From: an uncultured Ruminococcus sp.
GTDB taxonomy: Bacteria > Bacillota > Clostridia > Oscillospirales > Ruminococcaceae
Assembly (NCBI GenBank): GCA_900556055.1
Contig: USNJ01000012.1
Span: 1 to 20,498, forward strand
DNA: 20,498 bases
Direction: 5' to 3'
Translations under genes and position numbers: made by a program
In this document: piece after piece, positions 1 to 5,477 of the stretch
Layout of the letters: every line of letters starts with the position of its first letter
How positions within the stretch are numbered: the stretch's first letter is position 1
The notes under the pieces: model-generated
Seen by the model: only the letters and a program-made list of their open reading frames with translations
The model's database searches: none
What the model was told of the DNA's origin: nothing

Positions 1-567
1 CGGCGCGCAGCTGTCGCTGTCCGCGCCCGCGCGGTACGCGCTCGGCGACACACCGATCACACTGCGGAAGGCCTTGGCAAACTTGCTGGCGTTGTCATAG
101 CCGAACTGCCCCGCGATATCGAGCACCGTGCGGTCGCTCGTGCGCAGGAGCTGCGCGGCACTGTGCATCTTCTGCGCGCGCAAAAACGCTGCGGGCGTCA
201 TGCCGTACACGCCGAGATAGCGCGTCGCGTCGATGAACGACTCGTCTATGGAATACACATGTATGTCCCGCGGGTCGAAGTAGTCGAGATAGATGGAATA
301 GATATCGGCGGCGTATTCTATATAAAGCTGCATGCGCGGCGGCGCGGCGATGTATTTTATGCTGCCTGGTATCTCGGAGATACGGCAGCGGTTGCGCACG
401 CCCTGCGCCTTGAGCTTCGGGCTTACGGCGAGGCACAGCGCGTTCTTTCCGCGGGAGAGGTCCGTCACCGCAAGGTTCGTTTCAAAGGGGTTGAGCCCCC
501 GCTCCGCGCATTCGACCGAGGCGTAGAACGTCTTCATGTCTATGCAGAAATAAACGCGGTCTTCCAT
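1..567 (-). CDS. Y-family DNA polymerase N-terminus fused in frame to AraC-type HTH domain (partial, runs off the window)
   Basis: The minus-strand frame is open from the ATG at 567 to base 1 (189 codons, no stop). Residues 1-120 read as the palm of an error-prone Y-family (UmuC/DinB-like) polymerase, which copies damaged DNA: FCIDMKTFYASVE with metal-binding D10, and YSIDESFID with D108 and E109. From about residue 122 the protein is instead an AraC/XylS DNA-binding domain: MHSAAQLLRTSD, then TVLDIAGQFGYDNASKFAK and the closing GVSPSAYR. The rest of the polymerase (fingers, thumb, little finger) is absent. The changeover falls in the codons for GVYGMTP, a string that would fit either family, so I suspect an assembly chimera or recombination at short homology rather than a designed fusion. 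The start ATG overlaps the stop of the LexA/UmuD-like gene, as in umuDC-type SOS operons. Both family calls are by motif. Confidence 0.75.
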   Translation of the reverse strand, partial: MEDRVYFCIDMKTFYASVECAERGLNPFETNLAVTDLSRGKNALCLAVSPKLKAQGVRNRCRISEIPGSIKYIAAPPRMQLYIEYAADIYSIYLDYFDPRDIHVYSIDESFIDATRYLGVYGMTPAAFLRAQKMHSAAQLLRTSDRTVLDIAGQFGYDNASKFAKAFRSVIGVSPSAYRAGADSDSCAP

Positions 568-1169
568 CACTTGAGATCCTTTATCACCTTGACCGCTACG
601 CCCTGCACGAGGCAGCTCTCCACGATTATGTCGTCATAGTCGGGGTTTTCGGCGTGGAGGCGGAAAATGCCGTTTTCGGGGCGGAAGCGCTTGAGCGTGG
701 CCTCGTCGTCAACGAGCGCCACGACGATCTGGTCGTAGTCGGCGCTGTTTTGCTGGCGGACGAGGACGATATCCCCGTCGTCAATGCCGGCGTTTATCAT
801 GGAGTCGCCCTTTGCCCGCAGGGCGAAAAAGCTCCCGCGCCCGAGGAGGGAGACGGGCAGCCTCACGAACTCCTCGATATTTTCCTCCGCAAGCTTGGGA
901 AGTCCGCACGATACGGCGCCCAGCACCGGCACGCGGCAGTATTCCCGCGCGTCCCTGCGGCTGAGCGGGGTCTCGATGTTCCGGCTGCCGCCATAGTCTA
1001 TCATGCCGCTCTCGCGCATGGCGCGGAGGTATTTCACCACGCTGGACTGTGATAGACCTATGCCCCCGGCGATCTCGTAGGTCGTGGGCGCGGCGCCGCC
1101 GTGGGAGTCCTTGTAGTCGTCGATGAAGTTTTCTATATAGCTGAAATATTCGGCTTTCTTGTGCTGCAT
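567..1169 (-). CDS. LexA/UmuD-like self-cleaving S24 regulator
   Basis: A 200-residue protein of LexA size and architecture. Residues 1-65 form a winged helix of LexA type (PTTYEIAGGIGLSQSSVVKYL); residues 80-200 form the S24 peptidase domain. The expected Ser-Lys dyad is visible as S123 in KGDSM and K160 in ATLKRF, spaced 37 residues apart as in E. coli LexA. The self-cleavage site reads VSCGLP: Cys88-Gly89, as in UmuD, instead of the Ala-Gly of most LexA proteins. In this family, RecA filaments on damaged DNA trigger self-cleavage and derepress SOS genes. It has its own consensus promoter with a palindrome at the start site, and its TGA overlaps the ATG of the following Y-family polymerase (ATGA). 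It is probably a local SOS regulator of that polymerase rather than the global LexA, but the global role cannot be excluded. Start: ATG preceded by a GAGGT motif. Confidence 0.85.
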   Translation of the reverse strand: MQHKKAEYFSYIENFIDDYKDSHGGAAPTTYEIAGGIGLSQSSVVKYLRAMRESGMIDYGGSRNIETPLSRRDAREYCRVPVLGAVSCGLPKLAEENIEEFVRLPVSLLGRGSFFALRAKGDSMINAGIDDGDIVLVRQQNSADYDQIVVALVDDEATLKRFRPENGIFRLHAENPDYDDIIVESCLVQGVAVKVIKDLK

Positions 1170-1185
1170 GGCTCACACCTCAAAC

Positions 1186-1201
1186 AGAATTAATTAATTC
1201 T
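1186..1201. promoter_or_regulatory. 16-bp perfect palindrome, candidate LexA-like operator
   Basis: AGAATTAATTAATTCT is a perfect inverted repeat lying between the -10 box and the ribosome binding site of the minus-strand LexA/UmuD-like gene, which is where an autoregulatory repressor would block transcription. It does not match the Bacillus (CGAACN4GTTCG) or E. coli (CTGTN8ACAG) LexA box. Binding by the adjacent protein is inference. Confidence 0.5.
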
Positions 1202-1211
1202 CTTTGCGGAC

Positions 1212-1240
1212 ATTATAATATCCCCCGGCGAAACTGTCAA
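1212..1240 (-). promoter_or_regulatory. Sigma-A promoter of the LexA-like gene
   Basis: On the minus strand, TTGACA (1240-1235), a 17-nt spacer and TATAAT (1217-1212). Both boxes are perfect consensus. The transcript would start near 1205, just at the edge of the palindrome at 1186-1201. Confidence 0.8.
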
Positions 1241-1322
1241 GCGGGGGATACGGCGGAGGAAAAAATTTCATACGCGCCGCGGCGGGAGCGCAGGAGGCCT
1301 GACGGAAGGGCGTTTGACGTTA

Positions 1323-2204
1323 TCAGTATATATCCTCGACGACCTTTGAGGGGGGAGCCTCGACGATCTCCGGGTGCTGGAAAATGTAGCGCAGGCCCTG
1401 AACGAACTGGGCGTAATAGTGGCCGTCGCAGATACGCTCGTCGAGCGAGAACTTCATGTCGACGATCTTCTTGTCGACCATGTTGCCGTTCTTGTCCAGC
1501 TCGTAGGAGTGGCGCTTCGCACCGAAGGCGATGAACACGGGCAGAGTGCCGAAGTTGTAGATGTGGTGGTAGATGGGTCCTATGCGCAGGGAGCCGAGGT
1601 CGGTGATTATCATGGAGCCGTGGAAGGGGCTTGCCTCGGTGAGCGACTCGGGCAGCCAGCCGAAGTAGTCCATGACGCGCAGTATCGCAATGGCAAAGCG
1701 GAGCAGGAAGCGGGGCGCTCTGCACAGCGCCTCGGCCACGTCCTCGGTGTTGTTGCCGGTCTCACTGGTCTTTACCTCATCGATGGCCTCGGTCAGCTTG
1801 CGGTAGACGTCGAAGATGGTGTCGGTAGGCTCGAAGTGGACCTTGATGGTGGTCTCGGTGGCGTCGATGGAGAGACCGCGCTTGACGGTCATGACGACGC
1901 TGATATCGTTGGCGGCATAGATGCGGCGGCCGGCGACGAAGCGGTTGACGCCGGGCAGCATGGACACCACGCGGATGTACGCCGCGATGATGAAGTGCAG
2001 CAGGCCTATGCCCTTGTAGCCGTCGACGCGCAGCTGACGCAGACGCTTCTCGGGAGCGGATATCTCCACGGCCTCCTCGTAGTAGTTCTGGGCGTCGTTC
2101 CTTGTGGGCATTATGTAGGGAATGAATTTGGAAAAGGCGGGCAGAGAACGGATGAGCCTGCCGTCCTTTCTGTCGCCGAAGCGGCGTTTGGCTTTTGTAC
2201 TCAT
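1323..2204 (-). CDS. 2-oxoacid dehydrogenase E2 / chloramphenicol acetyltransferase-fold protein lacking the catalytic His
   Basis: A 293-residue protein starting MSTKAKRRFGDR, with GGGGGA upstream of the ATG. It resembles the catalytic domain of lipoate acyltransferases (E2) and CAT trimers: FHGSMIITDLGSLRIGP near residue 210 and a C-terminal FSLDERICDGHYYAQF. It carries no lipoyl or subunit-binding domain, so it is not a normal E2. In E2 and CAT the C-terminal signature is HxxxDG, with the His acting as general base; here the position reads ERICDG, so Glu replaces His while the DG is kept. Family membership is well supported; acyl transfer by the classical mechanism is doubtful, and the substrate is unknown. 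It is monocistronic, with its own promoter at 2248-2276. The frame is open further upstream to 2387, but that region has the promoter and no coding character. Confidence 0.75.
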   Translation of the reverse strand: MSTKAKRRFGDRKDGRLIRSLPAFSKFIPYIMPTRNDAQNYYEEAVEISAPEKRLRQLRVDGYKGIGLLHFIIAAYIRVVSMLPGVNRFVAGRRIYAANDISVVMTVKRGLSIDATETTIKVHFEPTDTIFDVYRKLTEAIDEVKTSETGNNTEDVAEALCRAPRFLLRFAIAILRVMDYFGWLPESLTEASPFHGSMIITDLGSLRIGPIYHHIYNFGTLPVFIAFGAKRHSYELDKNGNMVDKKIVDMKFSLDERICDGHYYAQFVQGLRYIFQHPEIVEAPPSKVVEDIY

Positions 2205-2247
2205 TTCTTTTCCCCCGGAATAATTAAAATTCTTTAAGCAGCAACAC

Positions 2248-2276
2248 ATTATACCTTTATCTGAGATTTTTTTCAA
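2248..2276 (-). promoter_or_regulatory. Promoter of the acyltransferase-fold gene
   Basis: Minus strand TTGAAA (2276-2271), 17-nt spacer, TATAAT (2253-2248), about 45 bases upstream of the chosen ATG. This supports starting the gene at 2204 rather than at the upstream limit of the open frame. Confidence 0.7.
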
Positions 2277-2309
2277 GTATAAAAGCGAAACTTGGAAAAT
2301 TTTTAAGAA

Positions 2310-2330
2310 CCTGCGGCCAAAGGCCGCGGG
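2310..2330. other. Strong GC-rich hairpin
   Basis: CCTGCGGCC, loop AAA, GGCCGCGGG: nine pairs including one G-T wobble. It lies between the divergent acyltransferase-fold and tspO genes, upstream of both, so it terminates neither. No U-tract follows on the plus strand. Role unknown. Confidence 0.4.
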
Positions 2331-2460
2331 GCATGATAAAAACGCGACGCATGAAAGCCGTCCGTATAACGGGGCGCGGCGGCGCATATCCTTAACTAAG
2401 CGCCGGACAAACGCCTTCGCGGCTCATTCTGCCGGCAGCGGACGGGACGGGTGAAGGATA

Positions 2461-2934
2461 ATGCACAGGATCAAATGGAAAAAACTGATACTTTTAACGG
2501 CGCTGCCTATCGCCGTGGGAGGGCTGGCGGGCTTTCTGACGCGCGGAAGGATGGAGAGCTTCGGGCTTATGCGCAAGCCTCCGCTCTCGCCGCCCGCGTG
2601 GCTGTTCCCGGTGGTGTGGACGCTGCTGTACGCGATGATGGGCGCGGCGTCATATCTTGTGTGTACGGCCTGCGTGGCCCCGGCGAGAAAGCGCAGGGCG
2701 CTCACGGCCTACGCGGTGCAGCTCGGGGCGAACTTTCTGTGGACGCTGATATTTTTCGGGCTGGGAGCCTATCTCGCGGCGTTCGTGTGGCTCGTCGCGC
2801 TGTGGCTGCTGATACTGCTGACCGCGGCGATGTTCGGCTATATCTCGAAGAACGCGGGAAAGCTCATGCTGCCGTATCTCATCTGGGTCGCCTTTGCCGG
2901 ATACCTCAATCTCGGGGTGTATCTGCTGAACTGA
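2461..2934 (+). CDS. tspO: TspO/MBR family tryptophan-rich membrane protein
   Basis: A 157-residue integral membrane protein of normal TspO length, with five hydrophobic segments (about residues 7-25, 45-65, 78-97, 100-120 and 133-155). Family signatures are visible: KPPLSPPAWLFPVVWTLLYAMMG after the first helix, NFLWTLIFFGL in the third, and PYLIWVAFAGYLN in the last. TspO proteins bind porphyrins and related ligands and are linked to tetrapyrrole and stress responses; the physiological role in Clostridia is not settled. The ATG follows GAAGGA closely. It ends in a good terminator 12 bases downstream and no gene is coupled to it, so context adds nothing about function. Confidence 0.9.
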   Translation: MHRIKWKKLILLTALPIAVGGLAGFLTRGRMESFGLMRKPPLSPPAWLFPVVWTLLYAMMGAASYLVCTACVAPARKRRALTAYAVQLGANFLWTLIFFGLGAYLAAFVWLVALWLLILLTAAMFGYISKNAGKLMLPYLIWVAFAGYLNLGVYLLN

Positions 2935-2945
2935 AAAATATGCTT

Positions 2946-2970
2946 AAGGAGGGCGTCTGCCCTCCTTTTT
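2946..2970 (+). terminator. Rho-independent terminator of tspO
   Basis: AAGGAGGGC, loop GTCT, GCCCTCCTT, then T-rich. A nine-pair stem with a tetraloop beginning 12 bases after the tspO stop. Confidence 0.9.
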
Positions 2971-3105
2971 CCTATCCCGGCACAAAAATTTTCCTATATA
3001 AGGGGAAATTGCTTTCAGCTTTTGAACTATATACAACATGAGAAATCGCGATGTTTTTACACTTTTACGTCAACGTCAAAAATATTCGTTTTTGCCGGGT
3101 TTAAC

Positions 3106-3134
3106 TTGCATATTGTTGCGACCTGTGTTAAAAT
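3106..3134 (+). promoter_or_regulatory. Promoter of the cooC-like gene
   Basis: TTGCAT (3106-3111), 17-nt spacer, TAAAAT (3129-3134), followed after 35 bases by a GGAAGGGGGGA ribosome binding site and the ATG at 3186. Confidence 0.6.
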
Positions 3135-3185
3135 ACGAACGAAACTTTATAGGCGTCTTTATGTGCATCGGAAGGGGGGATACAT

Positions 3186-3947
3186 ATGGAGAAAAAGGCC
3201 AAGATAATTACGGTCGCAGGCAAAGGCGGCGTGGGAAAGACATCTATCTGCGCCTGTATCGTCAGACTGCTTGCCGAGAGATACCCGGACAAGAAAGTTC
3301 TGGCGATCGACGCTGACCCCGCGGTCGGCCTGTCCGTTGCTCTTGGCGTGGACGTTAAGCTGACGCTGGACGACATACGCATGGGTATCGTCGACAGCGT
3401 TGAGAACGGCGAGACCAGAGAGGCGATGGAGCTTCTCAGCGAGGCGAGATTCCGTATCTTCGACGCGCTGGTGGAGATGCCCGGCTTTGCGTTTCTGGCC
3501 ATCGGCCGACCGGAGAGTTCCGGCTGCTACTGCAAGGTAAACTCTTACCTCAAGGAAGTGATCGGACTCCTTGCCAACAGCTTTGACTACGTTGTGATCG
3601 ACGGTGAGGCGGGGATCGAGCAGATCCAGCGCCGCGTGATGGAAAAGGTCACCCATCTCCTGCTCATTACCGACCAGAGCAAGAAGGGCGGACAGGTCAT
3701 CGCCACCATCAAAAAAGTTGCGGACGAGCTTATCGCCTATGACCGCATAGGCTGTATCGTCAACCGTGTGACCAATCCGGAGCTGAAGGAGCTTATCCAG
3801 TGCCCCGGCGTGGACATACTCTCATTCATCCCCTTGCAGTCGTTATTGCCGCCGCAGTCAGATATATGGGGCGTGCGGGAGATGCCGTGCGGAAAAATAC
3901 ACTGTTTCGGAGGATCTTATCCTGCGGTGCTGTCAGAAAATATATGA
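3186..3947 (+). CDS. CooC-like nickel-insertion P-loop ATPase, C-terminus replaced at a breakpoint
   Basis: Residues 1-216 are a CooC/MinD-type ATPase, a maturation factor that loads Ni into carbon monoxide dehydrogenase. Seen: deviant Walker A AGKGGVGKTS (11-20), AIDADPAVGLSVALG (40-54), the metal-binding C-x-C of CooC dimers (C114, C116 in GCYCKVN), VIDGEAGIEQIQRRV, and the nucleotide-base motif CIVNRV. The family continues after the FIP at about residue 216 with some 40 residues of a conserved acidic tail. Here that tail is replaced by SLLPPQSDIWGVREMPCG and an unrelated stretch, while another frame carries good coding sequence of the next gene. The native gene therefore ends at about 3,833, and the last 37 codons are out-of-frame read-through. 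No CO dehydrogenase gene is in view, so the client enzyme is unknown. Start: strong ribosome binding site. Confidence 0.8.
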   Translation: MEKKAKIITVAGKGGVGKTSICACIVRLLAERYPDKKVLAIDADPAVGLSVALGVDVKLTLDDIRMGIVDSVENGETREAMELLSEARFRIFDALVEMPGFAFLAIGRPESSGCYCKVNSYLKEVIGLLANSFDYVVIDGEAGIEQIQRRVMEKVTHLLLITDQSKKGGQVIATIKKVADELIAYDRIGCIVNRVTNPELKELIQCPGVDILSFIPLQSLLPPQSDIWGVREMPCGKIHCFGGSYPAVLSENI

Positions 3948-4555
3948 GCGATATTTCTTACAGGGGCGGCGTCGGCATATATCAGGGAATGGCTGTGAAC
4001 TTCCTTTATGTTATCTTTCGGTTAATTACGGGGATAATGTATTCATCGGTATGGTTTGTTTCGATGGCAGTCTATCATCTGGTGCTGGGGACAATGAGAG
4101 CTTTTCTCGTTTACGGATACAGGCATACCGGCGGGCGTGGGAAAGAATATGAGCTGCGCTTTTACCGTGCTGCGGCATATATGCTGTTTCTGCTGAATAT
4201 CCCGATGGGCGGAATGACCGTGCTTATGGTAAAGACAGATGCGGGCACGGTTTATCCGCAGTATGTGATATATCTTTCAGCAATGTTCACTTTTTATTCG
4301 ATGATAATATCAGTCGTAAATATCGTCAGATACCGCAGGATAGGCAGTCCGATACTGTCTGCCGCCAAGGTGATCGACTTTGTTTCGGCGATGATGTCTG
4401 TTCTGGGACTTCAGACAGCAATGATAACCTGCTTTTCCGAGGATTCGGAGCAGTTCCGCAGGCTTATGAACAGCATCACAGGCGGAATTATCTGGGTGAC
4501 GGTCATAATCACTGCCGTTATAATGCTAAGAAAGAAACGGAGCTTCGGAAAATGA
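3833..4555 (+). CDS. Multi-pass membrane protein, 5' end missing
   Basis: In-frame coding sequence starts at about 3,833 (HPLAVVIAAAVRYMGRAG) with no start codon or ribosome binding site of its own, and continues to the stop at 4555. There are about six hydrophobic helices, including MAVNFLYVIFRLITGIMYSS, AAAYMLFLLNIPMGGMTVLM, VIYLSAMFTFYSMIISVVNI and GGIIWVTVIITAVIML. I recognise the overall pattern (SDISYRGGVGIYQG leader, then helices) as a Clostridial membrane family of unknown function often paired with a TetR regulator. The ATG at 3944 overlaps the stop of the CooC frame but lacks a ribosome binding site, and the clear coding character upstream argues it is not the native start. The last codon overlaps the TetR start (ATGA). 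Function unknown; export or sensing is only a guess. Confidence 0.7.
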   Translation, partial: LAVVIAAAVRYMGRAGDAVRKNTLFRRILSCGAVRKYMSDISYRGGVGIYQGMAVNFLYVIFRLITGIMYSSVWFVSMAVYHLVLGTMRAFLVYGYRHTGGRGKEYELRFYRAAAYMLFLLNIPMGGMTVLMVKTDAGTVYPQYVIYLSAMFTFYSMIISVVNIVRYRRIGSPILSAAKVIDFVSAMMSVLGLQTAMITCFSEDSEQFRRLMNSITGGIIWVTVIITAVIMLRKKRSFGK

Positions 4556-5151
4556 AAAGATCGGAAAGCAAATACTTCAATACCGCAGCAAAAATGGACG
4601 AAGCATTTCTGGAGCTGCTTGAAAAAAAGGATCTTCCGTATATAACGGTCAAGGAGATATGCGAAAAGGCGGGCGTGAACCGATCGACATTCTATCTGCA
4701 TTATGAAACGATCGGCGATCTGCTGGCAGAGAGCGCAGAATATCTGAACAGGGATTTTCTTGAGCATATGAAGATAGATTCCTCTTCGTTTGCGGAAAAG
4801 ATAGCAGACTGCTGCATCAATGAGCTTTTTCTTATAACGCCCGAATATCTTGTGCCGTATCTGACATACATAAAGGAACACAGGCGGCTGTTTTCTGCGG
4901 CGATATGCAATGCAGAGACACTAAGGCTGGAAAGAAGCTATGATGGATTGTCGCGTCACATTCTGATGCCGATACTCGAAAGATATAATGTCCCCGAAAA
5001 TGACAGGGGGTATCTTATCTCGTTTTATATCAGCGGATTGATGGCAATAATTGAGGAATGGATCAGGCGGGACTGCGCAGATCCAATAGAATACATTACA
5101 GGCATAATGCAGAATTGCGTCATGCCGCATAACAATGATCTTGGAAGATAA
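4552..5151 (+). CDS. TetR/AcrR family transcriptional regulator
   Basis: A 199-residue helix-turn-helix repressor. Residues 10-55 form the TetR DNA-binding domain: PYITVKEICEKAGVNRSTFY, followed by LHYETIGDLL, the typical recognition helix and connecting helix. The remaining helical part would form the ligand-binding and dimerisation core (DRGYLISFYISGLMAIIEEW near residue 160). The ligand is unknown. Its ATG overlaps the TGA of the preceding membrane protein, so the two are translationally coupled, and the membrane protein gene is the likely target or partner. It ends directly at a terminator. Length and motif are normal for the family. Confidence 0.9.
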   Translation: MKRSESKYFNTAAKMDEAFLELLEKKDLPYITVKEICEKAGVNRSTFYLHYETIGDLLAESAEYLNRDFLEHMKIDSSSFAEKIADCCINELFLITPEYLVPYLTYIKEHRRLFSAAICNAETLRLERSYDGLSRHILMPILERYNVPENDRGYLISFYISGLMAIIEEWIRRDCADPIEYITGIMQNCVMPHNNDLGR

Positions 5152-5182
5152 AAAACGCCCCCGATAGTTCGGAGGCGTTTTT
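5151..5182 (+). terminator. Rho-independent terminator of the TetR gene
   Basis: Stem AACGCC/GGCGTT, one C-A mismatch, inner CCGA/TCGG with a TAGT loop, then TTTTT. It begins at the TetR stop codon and closes the membrane protein-TetR unit. Confidence 0.85.
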
Positions 5183-5477
5183 GTGCTTATTTTTCGGCGG
5201 GACACTAATGGCGGTTTTGCATTATATCGCCGAGAGAAAAAAGGCTGCGAATATAGAGAAGGGGACGGCAGTCTGCCTGTTTATGTTTGCGGCAAAAGCA
5301 AATTATCCAAAAAACATTGCATAATGCGAATAAAATACGTCCCGTGAAGAAAATGATTGATAAATTCTTGACAAATGTACCTGTTATGGAGTACAATAGA
5401 TAATGTAATGCTGTCCGGGTGCGTATGACTGCCCTTTATCGGACAGAACACTTTATTTTGAAAGGATTGTTTATCGA
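5183..5477 (+). promoter_or_regulatory. Intergenic region with the aconitase promoter and leader
   Basis: With the TetR terminator, this makes a stretch of over 300 bases without a convincing gene. It holds a consensus promoter, TTGACA (5368-5373), 18-nt spacer, TATAAT-like TACAAT (5392-5397). Between and across these boxes lie TGTAC (5376-5380) and GTACA (5391-5395), a spaced dyad that could be an operator. The leader contains CTGTCCG (5411-5417) and CGGACAG (5440-5446), able to form a 7-bp stem-loop before the AAAGGA ribosome binding site at 5461. A frame of about 38 codons from 5208 has no homology I recognise. No clear Rex box was found by eye. Confidence 0.6.

Noticed and set aside
654..1052. 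Plus-strand frame opposite the LexA/UmuD-like gene
   Set aside because: Antisense of a recognised gene in GC-rich DNA, with no ribosome binding site or domain.
1374..2237. Long plus-strand open frame of 287 codons opposite the acyltransferase-fold gene
   Set aside because: It is the antisense of a GC-rich gene. The protein is a Val/Asp/Gly-rich pattern typical of antisense frames and the opposite strand has clear family motifs, promoter and ribosome binding site.
3944..3946. ATG overlapping the CooC-frame stop as the true start of the membrane protein
   Set aside because: No ribosome binding site, and about 37 codons upstream in the same frame look like coding sequence of the same protein.
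5208..5325. Open frame of about 38 codons between the TetR gene and acn
   Set aside because: Poor ribosome binding site and no recognisable motif; the promoter for acn lies after it. It could be a gene remnant but cannot be supported.
5340..5400. Rex operator upstream of acn
   Set aside because: No TTGTnAA-N4-TTnACAA-like dyad was seen by eye here. The TGTAC/GTACA dyad does not fit the Rex consensus.
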